NCBI GenBank assembly: GCA_018814885.1
Contig: JAHIYU010000098.1
Location: 1 to 43,288, forward strand
Length of the DNA: 43,288 nt
Reading direction: 5' to 3'
Source: a bacterium
GTDB lineage: Bacteria; Krumholzibacteriota; Krumholzibacteriia; LZORAL124-64-63
The notes beneath the pieces are model-generated. The model saw nothing but the letters and a program-made list of their open reading frames with translations. It was not told the origin of the DNA and did not search any database. A program made the translations under genes and the position numbers. Below are positions 8,822 to 17,808 of this stretch, in pieces. Within the stretch, counting starts at the first letter, position 1, and every line of letters begins with the position of its first letter.

Positions 8822-11800
8822 ATGTTCTACCACACGTCGTCGGCGGAGACCCGCGCGGGAGCACACCTCGGCGGGTATTACTGGATTCCGGCCCTGATCG
8901 TCCTGGTCGCCCTGGTGGCGAGCGGAGGCGCCCCGGCCCTCGCGCAGACGCCCCAGGAGGGGCCCGGCGGTCCCATACTCCTGATCACCAACTACGACCT
9001 CCCCCTGTCCTACTACTACGCGGAGATCCTGCGTACGGAGGGCTTCAACGAATTCGAGGTCATCGACGTGCGGGACGTGCACATCGGCACCATGGATCCC
9101 TACGACCTGGTGATCATCGCCGAGATGCACCTGAATTCCCTCTATCCGCCCAAGTTCCAGCAGTACCTCGATCAGGGGGGCAACGTGATCGCCTTCCGGC
9201 CGGATCCCCTGCTGTACGGGATCTGCGGCGTGGCCAGCGCGGCCGACACCCTGTCCAACGGTTACCTGTTGATCGACGATGGCGCGGCCCCCGGTCGCGG
9301 ACTGGTCGGCGAGACCATCCAGTACCACGGCCCCGCCGAGCTGTACGATCTGGCGGGCGCCGCCACCGTGGCCACGCTCTACGCGGACGCCACGACGCCC
9401 ACCTCTCATCCCGCAGTCACGCTGCGCGACGTGGGCGCGGCCGGCGGACAGTTCGCCGTTTTCGCCTACGATCTGGCCCGCTCGGCGGTCCTGACGCGCC
9501 AGGGCAATCCCGACTGGGCTGCCCAGGACCGGGACGGCGACGGCCGCATCCGCACCAACGACCTCTTCGTGGGCGACACCCCGGGCGTGGACGACTGGAT
9601 CGACCTCGACAAGGTCGCCATCCCGCAGGCCGACGAGCAGCAGCGCCTGCTGGCCAACCTGATCCTGCACATGAACCAGAACAGCATGCCGCTGCCGCGG
9701 TTCTGGTACTTCCCGAACGGCCACAAGGCCGTTGTCCTGTTGACCGAGGACAACCACGGCACGACCTGGTCCATGGACCGCTTCGAACAGCATCTGGTCG
9801 AGAGCCCCCCCGGCTGCGTCCTGGAGGACTGGGAGTGCGTCCGGTCCAGCTCCTACATCTATGCGACCAATCCCATGACGGACGCCCAGGCCGCCTACTA
9901 CGACGCGCTGGGCTTCGAGATCTCGATCCACTCGAACACCGGCTGCGACACGCCGTGGCCCGACCTGCCCGCCCTGCAGGCCATCTACGACGCCCAGTTC
10001 CCCCCGTTCGTGGCGAAATACGCCAGCATCCCCAGCCCCCTGAGCGAGCGCGCCCACTGCGTGACCTGGGCCGACTACGACTCGCGCCCCATCGTCCAGT
10101 ACGGCTACGGGATCCGGCTCGACGTGACCTACTACTACGAGAACGTCACCGCCTGGCAGATCGACGCGCACCCGGGCATGTTCACCGGCTCGGGAATGCC
10201 GATGCGCTTCACCGACTTCGGCGGCGGCATGATCGACGTCTTCCAGGCCACCACCCAGATGACGGACGAGTCCGGCCAGACCTACCCCCACACGATCGAT
10301 GCCCTGCTGGACGGGGCCCTGGGGCCGGACGGCTACTACGGCGCTTTCACGGCGAACATGCACGCCGACTACGAGGCGTCCAACGGTTCCTACAACGCGC
10401 CGGTCATCGTGGCCGCCGCCCAGGCCCGGGACGTGCCGATCATCACGTCGCGGCAGATGCTCAACTGGCTGGACGCCCGCAACGCCTCCTCCTGGCAGAA
10501 CCTGACCTGGGACGGCAGCACGTTGCTCGGCGACGTGGTGCAGGCGCCCAACGCGCTGCATCTCGAGGGCATGCTCCCATCCATCTGGAGCACGGGCGCC
10601 ATCGCGGAGATCACCCGCGACGGGCTGCCTATCGAATACCGGATCGAAGAGATCAAGGGCATCAGCTACGCCATCTTCGGCGCCGGGGCGGGCAGCTACG
10701 CCGCGACCTACGAGGAGGACCTGACGCCGCCTCTCATCACCGACGTGCAGCACGCCGTCGGCGCCTACGGCACGGCCACGATCACCTGGGACACTGACGA
10801 ACCGGCCGATTCGCGTGTCGAGTACGGGACCGACTCCGGCGACCTCGACCTGAGCGCCGACGCGTCAGCCCTGGTCCTCGCCCACACCCTCCAGCTCCCG
10901 ATGCTGGACCCCGGCACGACGTACTACTACCGTGTCGTCTCGAGCGACTACTGGGACAACACCGCCACCGAGCCGCCGGTCGGCGCCTTCTCGTTCACCA
11001 CGCCTCCTCCGGTGTGCTTCGCGGACATCGAGATCGCCGACTTCGCCGCCGGCGCCTTCGATGCGGGAGTTCATCTCGCGGCCACCGCGGACGGCGAACT
11101 CGTGCTCGCTCCGGAGATCGGCGTGGAGTTCCTGGACGGCGTCCTGCCGGCCGGCTGGTCGGCTCCTCCCGCCGATCCCGGCGGCATCGCGGTCGTGGCC
11201 GGCGGCCTGCTGACCCTCGACGGCGCGCGCGCGCATCCCGACGCGGTATTCGCCTACCCCACCGGGGACGAGGTCCGCTCGCTCGAGTTCGTCGCGACCT
11301 TCGGCGCGGCGATCAACCAGCACGCGGGGTTCGGCCTGACGCTGCAGGAGTACCCCTACGCCATCTTCAGCACCTATGGCGACGGGGCGACGCTTCGCGC
11401 CCACACCCGGCTGGACGTCGCCACCGGTCTGATCACGTCGCTGGGCGCGGGATATCTGGGAGCGCCGCACCTCTACCGCATCGAATGGCGCGCGGCCGCC
11501 GTCGACTACTTCATCGACGGCACGCCGGTGATCCATCACGATCTCAGCCCGGCCCAGGACCTGCATCCGGTGGCCTTCGACCGCTACCTGGGCGGCCCCA
11601 CCCTGGCCGTGGACTGGATGCGGATGAGTCCCTACGCGACGGACGGCGAATTCACGTCCCGCGTCTTCGACGCCCTGAGCGTGTCCACCTGGGGGGCCGC
11701 CTTCTGGACGGGCGCGGAACCCGCGGGCACCGGTCTCGAGCTCTCCTACCGGCTGGGCGACACGCCCGTGCCCGACGGGTCGTGGACGGCGTACACCCTG

Positions 11801-13435
11801 CTGCCGGCTTCGGGTTCAGTCATCGGCAGCGCCAGCCAGTATTTCCAGTACCGTCTCGTGCTGTCGACGGCCGATCCCCTGGTCACGCCCCGGCTGGATG
11901 ACTTCGCCCTGAACTGCGAACTCGGCGACGACGTCACTCCCCCGCTCATCACCGAGCTGGCGGTCGCGCCGGGCACGAGCGGTGCCACTGCGGTCGTCAC
12001 CTGGCTCACGAACGAGCCCGCGGACTCGAGGATCGGCTACGGCACCGCCCCGGGGAACCTGGATACCGAGGTCAGCGACGCCGCGCTGGTCACGAGCCAC
12101 AGCCTGCAACTGACCGGACTGGCGCCGGGAACGCTGTACCACTTCCGCGTGACTTCGACCGACCCGGCGGACAACGCGGCGACAGAGCCGCCGCTGCTCG
12201 ATTCGCCCGCCACATTCCTCACGCCGTACCCGCCGTGTCTGGCGGAGAGCGCCGTCGCCGATTTCGCCGGCGGGGACCACGCGGGGACCTACGTGTCTGA
12301 GTCGCAGGACGGCGAGGTGATCCTGGAGCCCACGGTGGGCGCCGAGTTCTCCGGCACGGACCTGCCGGAGGGATGGACGCTGATCGCCGAAGCCCCCGGC
12401 GGCAGCACCACCGTGATGGGCGGAACCATCACGGTGGACGGCACGCGTCCCGGCACCGTCGCCCTCTTCGCGCCGGGCCGCTCGCTGGAGTTCCGCGGCA
12501 CCTTCGACAACGTGACGAACCAGCACGTCGGTTTCGGCGTGACGTTCGGCGAGTTCTCCTGGGCCATCTTCAGCACCGGCGGCAGCGGCTCGGGCCTGAA
12601 GGCCCGGACCCGGATGGATGACGTGTACCTCGACGAGACGCTGCCCAGCGTCTATCAGGGCGCGCCTCACGATTTCCGCATAGACTGGAACGTCGGCAGC
12701 GTGGACTACTACATCGACGGCGAACTGGCCGCGCATCACGACATCGACGTGACGGTGCCCCTGCGCCCCATGATCAGCGATACGACCGTGGACGGCATCG
12801 TGCTCGCCGTGGATTGGCTGCGCATGACGCCCTTCGCCACCGCGGGCAGCTACGTCTCCGCGGTGTACGACGCCGGTCAGACCGTGATCTGGGACGCGGT
12901 CGACTGGCTGAGCACCGAACCCCCGGGGACCTCGGTGCTGATCTCCGCCCGCTGCGGGCATACGCCGCTGCCCGACGCGTCCTGGACCGACTACGGCATC
13001 GTTCCCGGCCCCGGCGGCTCCCTCGGCGTCGCCACGCGCTACGTCCAGTACCGCGCCGACCTGGTCTCGGATGACGATCGTCGTACCCCGGTGCTGGAAG
13101 AGGTGACCATCACCTGCGGCGCCACCACGGCGGTGGATCCGGAGCTGGCCGTGCCCGACCGCACGCGTCTCCACCAGAACTACCCGAACCCCTTCAACCC
13201 CAGCACGACCTTGCGTTTCTCGCTCGCTAGCCGGGGCGACGTCACGCTCAAGCTGTACGCGGTGGACGGGCGGCTGGTGCGCACCCTGGTCGCAGGGGAG
13301 CTGGCGGCCGGGCATCACGAGGTGGTCTGGGACGGAACCGACCAGCGGGGCCGCCGCCTGCCGTCATCCCTGTATTTCGCGCGGCTTGTCGCGGCGGACC
13401 GGACCGAGACGTGCCGTCTGATGATGATCAAGTGA
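8822..13435 (+). CDS. Second giant exported multidomain protein, paralogue with two 403-aa modules
   Basis: About 1537 aa, function unknown. I start at the ATG at 8822, preceded by GGGGG, rather than the in-frame ATGs at 8765 or 8807, because the signal peptide (hydrophobic WIPALIVLVALVASGG, then ALAQ) then sits at the N-terminus. The architecture matches the upstream gene: alpha/beta N-terminal domain (GPGGPILLI, YDLVIIAE), deacetylase-like domain (about 290-600), then two rather than three FN3/lectin-like modules from residue 633, and a C-terminal NYPNPFNP domain from about residue 1450 (GRLVRTLV, VVWDGTD). The deacetylase-like motif reads T-E-D310-N-H here where the paralogue has T-C-D-D-H, so a putative second metal Asp is Asn. 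It is ended by the strong terminator at 13471. Likely cotranscribed with the upstream gene. Confidence 0.85.
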   Translation: MFYHTSSAETRAGAHLGGYYWIPALIVLVALVASGGAPALAQTPQEGPGGPILLITNYDLPLSYYYAEILRTEGFNEFEVIDVRDVHIGTMDPYDLVIIAEMHLNSLYPPKFQQYLDQGGNVIAFRPDPLLYGICGVASAADTLSNGYLLIDDGAAPGRGLVGETIQYHGPAELYDLAGAATVATLYADATTPTSHPAVTLRDVGAAGGQFAVFAYDLARSAVLTRQGNPDWAAQDRDGDGRIRTNDLFVGDTPGVDDWIDLDKVAIPQADEQQRLLANLILHMNQNSMPLPRFWYFPNGHKAVVLLTEDNHGTTWSMDRFEQHLVESPPGCVLEDWECVRSSSYIYATNPMTDAQAAYYDALGFEISIHSNTGCDTPWPDLPALQAIYDAQFPPFVAKYASIPSPLSERAHCVTWADYDSRPIVQYGYGIRLDVTYYYENVTAWQIDAHPGMFTGSGMPMRFTDFGGGMIDVFQATTQMTDESGQTYPHTIDALLDGALGPDGYYGAFTANMHADYEASNGSYNAPVIVAAAQARDVPIITSRQMLNWLDARNASSWQNLTWDGSTLLGDVVQAPNALHLEGMLPSIWSTGAIAEITRDGLPIEYRIEEIKGISYAIFGAGAGSYAATYEEDLTPPLITDVQHAVGAYGTATITWDTDEPADSRVEYGTDSGDLDLSADASALVLAHTLQLPMLDPGTTYYYRVVSSDYWDNTATEPPVGAFSFTTPPPVCFADIEIADFAAGAFDAGVHLAATADGELVLAPEIGVEFLDGVLPAGWSAPPADPGGIAVVAGGLLTLDGARAHPDAVFAYPTGDEVRSLEFVATFGAAINQHAGFGLTLQEYPYAIFSTYGDGATLRAHTRLDVATGLITSLGAGYLGAPHLYRIEWRAAAVDYFIDGTPVIHHDLSPAQDLHPVAFDRYLGGPTLAVDWMRMSPYATDGEFTSRVFDALSVSTWGAAFWTGAEPAGTGLELSYRLGDTPVPDGSWTAYTLLPASGSVIGSASQYFQYRLVLSTADPLVTPRLDDFALNCELGDDVTPPLITELAVAPGTSGATAVVTWLTNEPADSRIGYGTAPGNLDTEVSDAALVTSHSLQLTGLAPGTLYHFRVTSTDPADNAATEPPLLDSPATFLTPYPPCLAESAVADFAGGDHAGTYVSESQDGEVILEPTVGAEFSGTDLPEGWTLIAEAPGGSTTVMGGTITVDGTRPGTVALFAPGRSLEFRGTFDNVTNQHVGFGVTFGEFSWAIFSTGGSGSGLKARTRMDDVYLDETLPSVYQGAPHDFRIDWNVGSVDYYIDGELAAHHDIDVTVPLRPMISDTTVDGIVLAVDWLRMTPFATAGSYVSAVYDAGQTVIWDAVDWLSTEPPGTSVLISARCGHTPLPDASWTDYGIVPGPGGSLGVATRYVQYRADLVSDDDRRTPVLEEVTITCGATTAVDPELAVPDRTRLHQNYPNPFNPSTTLRFSLASRGDVTLKLYAVDGRLVRTLVAGELAAGHHEVVWDGTDQRGRRLPSSLYFARLVAADRTETCRLMMIK
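10718..13120 (+). repeat. Two tandem ~404-aa modules inside the second giant gene
   Basis: Module starts at 10718 (residue 633) and about 11930 (residue 1037). Domain order is the same as in the three modules of the upstream gene. The one-module difference accounts for nearly all of the 400-aa length difference between the two proteins. Confidence 0.85.
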
Positions 13436-13470
13436 GGCCATGGCGAGAGCCGCAGGGATGCTCCTACATG

Positions 13471-13507
13471 ACGACGGCGGGCTGCCCGAGCAGCCCGCCG
13501 TCGTTTT
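13471..13507 (+). terminator. Rho-independent terminator of the giant-gene pair
   Basis: Perfect 15-bp stem: ACGACGGCGGGCTGC (13471-13485), loop CCGA, GCAGCCCGCCGTCGT (13490-13504), followed by a short T-run. It starts 35 bp after the stop of the second giant gene and ends three bases before the convergent tRNA-Arg. Confidence 0.9.
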
Positions 13508-13509
13508 GA

Positions 13510-13586
13510 TGGTACGCCCAGGAGGATTCGAACCCCCAACCTCCTGGTCCGTAGCCAGACGCTCTATCCAGTTGAGCTATGGGCGC
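13510..13586 (-). tRNA. tRNA-Arg(ACG), copy 2
   Basis: 77-nt cloverleaf with encoded CCA. Acceptor GCGCCCA pairs with TGGGCGT; anticodon stem TCTGG/CCAGG, loop CTACGGA, anticodon ACG. It differs from copy 1 at about ten positions, mostly as compensated stem changes. It is the last gene of a minus-strand Ser(TGA)-Ser(GCT)-Arg cluster and abuts the convergent terminator. Confidence 0.96.
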
Positions 13587-13603
13587 ACCTGTACGAGATT
13601 TCC

Positions 13604-13691
13604 TGGCGGAGAGGGAGGGATTCGAACCCTCGATGAGTTTCCCCATACACGCTTAGCAGGCGTGCGCCTTCGGCCACTCGGCCACCTCTCC
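13604..13691 (-). tRNA. tRNA-Ser(GCT)
   Basis: 88-nt class II tRNA with long variable arm and encoded CCA. Acceptor GGAGAGG/CCTCTCC, discriminator G. The anticodon loop CTGCTAA gives GCT, reading AGC/AGU. It lies 17 nt upstream of tRNA-Arg copy 2. Confidence 0.96.
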
Positions 13692-13702
13692 ACGACCCGA
13701 TC

Positions 13703-13789
13703 TGGCGGAGGGCGAGGGACTCGAACCCCCAAGGGATCTCTCCCGGCGGTTTTCAAGACCGCTGCCTTACCAGTTAGGACTAGCCCTCC
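13703..13789 (-). tRNA. tRNA-Ser(TGA)
   Basis: 87-nt class II tRNA with encoded CCA. Acceptor GGAGGGC/GCCCTCC, discriminator G, variable arm GGGA-GAGA-TCCC. The anticodon loop CTTGAAA gives TGA, reading UCA. It follows the AsmA-like gene by 91 bp. No clear promoter or terminator lies between, so read-through from the mnmA operon is possible. Confidence 0.95.
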
Positions 13790-13880
13790 GGCTGTTCATC
13801 GCGCCAGAGGCCGCAGCCGACCGCCCCCACAGAACCCGCTTCTGGAGCCTGTTCCGGGAATCACGTTGCGGCCAAGCACG

Positions 13881-15767
13881 TTACTTGTTACCCCTCAATT
13901 TGTCAAGAAAGCCTTTCACGCCATCCTCTATCCGCTCGCTCAGGCATTCCTTGGCCGGCGCCAGGTCCAGCATGACCCGGGGACTCGCAGCCCGGCCCTT
14001 CATGTCCAGGTTGAGGGCGATCCGGCCGTCGTCTCCCCTCAGTACGGCGGCCAGGGGCGTCAGATCGCCGAGTTCCGGCTGGAAGTCCGCGGGGAACTTG
14101 ACGTTCAGGCTCATGTCGATGCCGCCGTCGAGACCGAACCAGCCGCCTCCGCGCCAATCGGTGTCGTGGCCGTCGAGCATCAGGTTCTCGATGATCAACT
14201 TGCCGTCGCGCACGAGCACTCTCTGCACCAGGTGCCGGAAGCGGATGTCCTTCAGGTCCTGGCGGTCCCCCAGGTAGGGAGAGATGTCGTCCAGCCAGGA
14301 CGAGGCGTGGACCGTGCCGTCGCGCAGGGCCAGGTCGCCCGCCAGTTCCAGGGAGGCGCGCATTTCCGCCGGGGAGCCGAGAACCATGGCACCGGCCATC
14401 TTGAGGTTCGCGACGCCCTCGAGGTAGGGAACGGCCACCGGGGCCACCGCGTCCAGCAGGATCCGGGCCTGTACGCCGTCACCGTCCACCGAGAAGCTGC
14501 AGAGCGCCCGCTCGCGGTCCAGGTCGCCGAAGCGGAGGTGGCCCGCGAGGTTGCCGTCCAGGATGTCGATCCGAACGTCCTTCAGCTCCGCCGCGGCGCC
14601 CTGCAGCGTCAAGGCGGCGGAACCGCGCCAGGGCACTGTCTGCCGCGGCGGGACGATCGACAGGTCTCGGACCTGCGCTTCGACCGCGAGCCCGCTCGCC
14701 AGATCGTGATACCGGGCGCCTGGCGGCAGGGGCCAGGGGAGGTCGACGGAACCGCCGGCGGCGAGTTCGCCCAACGAGAGCGGCGTCTCCGCAAGCCAGG
14801 CGGCGGTCTCGGGAGCGAGACGGGACGTGACGTCGGGCAAGCCGCGGCGCAGGGACTCCACGTCCAGGCCGATCAGGCGCCACTGGCCGGTCAGGCGATC
14901 GCCCAGGGGCGAGGTGGCCAGGGTGCCGCTCCCGGTCACCGTGACGCCGCTCCAGGTCAAATGCCGCACCAGGAACTGCAGACGGCAGGCTGTATCCGGG
15001 ATTTCCAGCTGCCCCGTGAGATCGAGGTCGCGGAAGACCTGTTCGCCCTGCTCGCTGAAACCGGTCAGGCGCAGCGCCGCGATCCGCGTGCGCACCTCCA
15101 GGCGCGAGGACCCGCTGCCACCGACGGGCGGGGGCGTGCCCGTGGCGAAAGCGTCGAGCCGCCGCAGCAGCAGGGACGCGTCGCCGATACTCACATCCTG
15201 GTGCCAGCCCTCGACCTGCAGGCGCCGGTGCTTGGCGGAATCGGACCAGGCGAGGCTGCCGTCCGCCACGGCCAGCCCGGCCACGAAGAGAGCCGCCGGC
15301 ATCCTGGCGGCGCGGCCCGGGGGCGCGCCCGCGCCGCCCGGCAGCGTGGCGCCAGAGGTCGATGTCGCCTCGCCCCGGGTCACGAGTTCGATACGCGGTC
15401 TGACCAGGCGCACCTCCCCCACCTCGAGGCGTCGTTTCAGCAGGGGACCCCAGGCCAGCGACACCTCGAGCCTGTCGATACGGGCGGCGTAGCTTTCCAG
15501 ATCGACCGCCGCTCCGGTGCGCGCCGCGAGGTCCTCGCCCGTCCCGACCACCGCGCCGTTGGTGAGGACCAGGCGCAACCGCGGCCACACGTCCACCTCC
15601 GCACCGACGAAGGCGGCGGTGGCGCCGGTGGCTTCCTCGATGCCGTCGGCGATCATCCCTGCCAGCCGGGAGGCCGGCACCAGCAGACGCATCGCCGACA
15701 GCAGCAGGACGACCACGGCGACGACGGTCACCACGACTCGTAGCAGGCGGCGCAGGGTCTTGGACAT
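13881..15767 (-). CDS. AsmA-like inner-membrane/periplasmic protein
   Basis: 628 aa from the ATG at 15767, which has GGAGG seven bases upstream; a longer frame to 15872 only reads back into mnmA. A single N-terminal membrane helix (about residues 8-30, VVVTVVAVVVLLLSAMRLL) anchors a long beta-rich periplasmic part. The layout, including a C-terminal stretch of LNLDMKGRAASPRVML type, matches the AsmA/YhdP/TamB-like group, which is thought to aid lipid transport to the outer membrane or influence outer-membrane assembly. I see no specific substrate motif. It lies 25 bp downstream of mnmA on the same strand, so it is probably cotranscribed. The subfamily is inferred from topology and general pattern, not a decisive motif. 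Confidence 0.7.
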   Translation of the reverse strand: MSKTLRRLLRVVVTVVAVVVLLLSAMRLLVPASRLAGMIADGIEEATGATAAFVGAEVDVWPRLRLVLTNGAVVGTGEDLAARTGAAVDLESYAARIDRLEVSLAWGPLLKRRLEVGEVRLVRPRIELVTRGEATSTSGATLPGGAGAPPGRAARMPAALFVAGLAVADGSLAWSDSAKHRRLQVEGWHQDVSIGDASLLLRRLDAFATGTPPPVGGSGSSRLEVRTRIAALRLTGFSEQGEQVFRDLDLTGQLEIPDTACRLQFLVRHLTWSGVTVTGSGTLATSPLGDRLTGQWRLIGLDVESLRRGLPDVTSRLAPETAAWLAETPLSLGELAAGGSVDLPWPLPPGARYHDLASGLAVEAQVRDLSIVPPRQTVPWRGSAALTLQGAAAELKDVRIDILDGNLAGHLRFGDLDRERALCSFSVDGDGVQARILLDAVAPVAVPYLEGVANLKMAGAMVLGSPAEMRASLELAGDLALRDGTVHASSWLDDISPYLGDRQDLKDIRFRHLVQRVLVRDGKLIIENLMLDGHDTDWRGGGWFGLDGGIDMSLNVKFPADFQPELGDLTPLAAVLRGDDGRIALNLDMKGRAASPRVMLDLAPAKECLSERIEDGVKGFLDKLRGNK

Positions 15768-15792
15768 GCGGTTCCTCCAGGGACAACCCGGG

Positions 15793-16935
15793 TCAAGAAG
15801 TCGAAACGATACGCGCGCCGCCCAGTACCCGGTCCCCCGCGTAGAGCACGAGGAACTGGCCGGGAGCCACACCCCTGGCCGGGGCGGACAGGGTCACGGT
15901 CAACGTCCCGCCGCGACGGGACCAGGTCGCGACGGGCACGCCGCGTTGGCGGTGGCGGACCTGCGCCTCCACCGGCGAGGCGTCAGCCGCCCCGGCCCCG
16001 CCTTCCGGAAACGAGGGCGACGGCGAACGAAAGCCGTCACATGTGATCTCGAAGACGTCCAGTTCGTGCCGGGCGCCCGCGATCAGCCGGTTGCTTTCCG
16101 GTTCGAGCGACAGCACGTAGAGCGGTTCCGGTGCGGCGATGCCCAGGCCGCGGCGCTGACCGACCGTGTAGTGGGCCAGCCCACGGTGCCGACCCAGCAC
16201 TCTTCCCGCCCGGTCGACGATGTCGCCCGGCTCGCGGCCGCCCGTCCCCTCGAAGAGGAAGGCCCGGTCGCCGTCCGGTATGAAGCAGATCTCCTGGCTG
16301 TCGGGCCGGCGGGCCGCCTCCAGGCCGAGCGCGGCCGCCGCCGCGCGTACCTGCCCCTTGTCGAACCAGCCGAGCGGGAAGACGCAGCGTCCCAGCACCG
16401 CCTGATCGATACCGTGCAGGAAGTACGACTGGTCCTTGGCCGCATCCACCCCGCGCAGCAGTCGGGTCTCGCCTCCCTCCCGCGCCAGCCTCGCGTAATG
16501 GCCCGTCGCGATCAGGTCCAGACCCAGGGCGTCGGCACGTCGCGCCAGTTCCGGGAAACGGATCGCCGTGTTGCAGCCGACGCAGGGATTGGGCGTACGC
16601 CCTGACAGGTATTCCCGGACGAAGGGATCGATGACCCGAGCCTTGAAACGATCCTCGACGCCGCCGACCCAGTGCCGGGACCCGAAGCGCGCCGCCAGCC
16701 GCCGGGCCCCGTCGATGGCGTCCAGCGAACAGCACGACCGGTTCCCGGCACCGCCGAAGGCGGCATCCGAGGTGCAGAAGTTCTTGAGCGTCACGCAGTG
16801 GACGTCGCAGCCCAGATGCTTCAGGAGAGCGAGTGCGAGGCTGCTGTCGACGCCGCCGCTCAGGCCGAGCAACACGCTGCTGCCCGGAGGCGCCGCAGCC
16901 TCGAGCTCTGCGGGCACGGGCAGGGGGAAGGTCAT
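15793..16935 (-). CDS. mnmA: tRNA-specific 2-thiouridylase MnmA
   Basis: ATP-dependent thiolation of U34 in tRNA-Glu, -Gln and -Lys, cytoplasmic. 380 aa, the usual length. The PP-loop SGGVDS is at residues 26-31. The PNPCVGCN segment (115-122) contains the Cys directly before Asn that matches the catalytic Cys of E. coli MnmA. A later SQEICFIP holds the second active-site Cys, and GHYA and VGQRRGLG are family signatures. The central part has extra cysteines (NFCTSD, RSCCSLDA), as in a known MnmA subgroup. It is flanked closely by a TPR lipoprotein (27 bp upstream) and the AsmA-like gene. A tRNA-Glu(TTC), a natural substrate, is encoded at 30245. Confidence 0.95.
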   Translation of the reverse strand: MTFPLPVPAELEAAAPPGSSVLLGLSGGVDSSLALALLKHLGCDVHCVTLKNFCTSDAAFGGAGNRSCCSLDAIDGARRLAARFGSRHWVGGVEDRFKARVIDPFVREYLSGRTPNPCVGCNTAIRFPELARRADALGLDLIATGHYARLAREGGETRLLRGVDAAKDQSYFLHGIDQAVLGRCVFPLGWFDKGQVRAAAAALGLEAARRPDSQEICFIPDGDRAFLFEGTGGREPGDIVDRAGRVLGRHRGLAHYTVGQRRGLGIAAPEPLYVLSLEPESNRLIAGARHELDVFEITCDGFRSPSPSFPEGGAGAADASPVEAQVRHRQRGVPVATWSRRGGTLTVTLSAPARGVAPGQFLVLYAGDRVLGGARIVSTS

Positions 16936-16962
16936 CGCTCACCTCGCCGGAAGCGGCCCGCA

Positions 16963-17754
16963 TCAGGACGTCTTGTCGCCGGCCGGTTCGGTCAGGTTGG
17001 CCGGGATCTCGGCCTCCATCAGTTCCTTGATGACCCTGATGTTCTCGAGGGAACGTTCGCGGATGTCGCCCTCCTCGTCGAATTCGGCCGCGTCCTCCCA
17101 CTCCACGATCGCCTCGCGGTACATCTTCGATTCGGCGAACATGATCGCCAGGTTGTAGTGGGCGAGCGCGCTGCGGGGATTGCCCTCCAGAGCGGCCTTG
17201 AACTCCGCCAGGGCATTCATGTACTGGTGCCTGCGGAAGTAGAGTGAGCCCAGGTTGCAACAGGCCTTCTCGTCGCCGGGCCGCAGCGCGATGGCGCGCG
17301 TGTAGAGTTCGGTGGCCTTGTTCACGGCCGCCATCGCCTCGGGCGTGCGGCCTTCCGACAGGTCGTCCCAGATCAGACCGGCGTTGACGAGCGGCTCGAC
17401 GAAGGTGCTGTCCGACGACGACGCCACCTCGAAGTACGCCAGCGCCGAATCGAGCAGGGCGTTGGTGCCGGACGCGGAGCCCTCGCCGGGAGCCAGCTCC
17501 GTCGTGGTCGCCCGCCGGTAGAAGATGTTGCCGAGTTCGTACCAGGCGTATTTCGCCTCGGGTGTGCCCGCGGCGGCGAGACCGCGCAGGGCGGCTTCCT
17601 GCTCCTCCGCCGGCAGCTGGCGGTATTCGGCCAGGACGCGCTCCAGTTCCGACAATTCCACTTTCTCGCGGCAACCCGCGAGAAACGCCAGCGATGACAG
17701 GATGATCAGCAGGATCAAGAAGCTCGAAGCCGTGTACGCACGAACGCCATTCAT
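16963..17754 (-). CDS. TPR-repeat lipoprotein
   Basis: 263 aa from the ATG at 17754, with GGAG eight bases upstream; an in-frame extension to 17784 lacks support. The N-terminus is a lipoprotein signal: hydrophobic ASSFLILLIILSSL, then a lipobox FLAG-C. The mature part has several tetratricopeptide-like helix pairs; the clearest are in the middle (ACCNLGSLYFRRHQYMNALAEF, split here as ACCNLGSLYF and RRHQYMNALAEF) and after it (AHYNLAIMFAESKMYREAI). TPR proteins act as protein-binding scaffolds. The partner is unknown, but neighbours are envelope proteins. It follows the outer-membrane barrel gene by 54 bp. Confidence 0.8.
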   Translation of the reverse strand: MNGVRAYTASSFLILLIILSSLAFLAGCREKVELSELERVLAEYRQLPAEEQEAALRGLAAAGTPEAKYAWYELGNIFYRRATTTELAPGEGSASGTNALLDSALAYFEVASSSDSTFVEPLVNAGLIWDDLSEGRTPEAMAAVNKATELYTRAIALRPGDEKACCNLGSLYFRRHQYMNALAEFKAALEGNPRSALAHYNLAIMFAESKMYREAIVEWEDAAEFDEEGDIRERSLENIRVIKELMEAEIPANLTEPAGDKTS

Positions 17755-17808
17755 CGGATCACTCCTCGGTGTGAAGCATATCAACCGCGGCGAGCGGTAC
17801 CGCCACGT

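Noticed and set aside
4831..13120. Long-period repeats as a possible CRISPR or VNTR
   Set aside because: They are protein-level modules of about 1.2 kb, diverged in DNA and always in frame; no short direct repeats with spacers occur.
13440..15743. 767-aa plus-strand open frame
   Set aside because: It reads through three tRNA genes and antisense to the AsmA-like gene; composition is that of a shadow.
16037..17674. 545-aa minus-strand frame
   Set aside because: Out-of-frame reading of mnmA and the TPR lipoprotein, whose own frames carry intact motifs.
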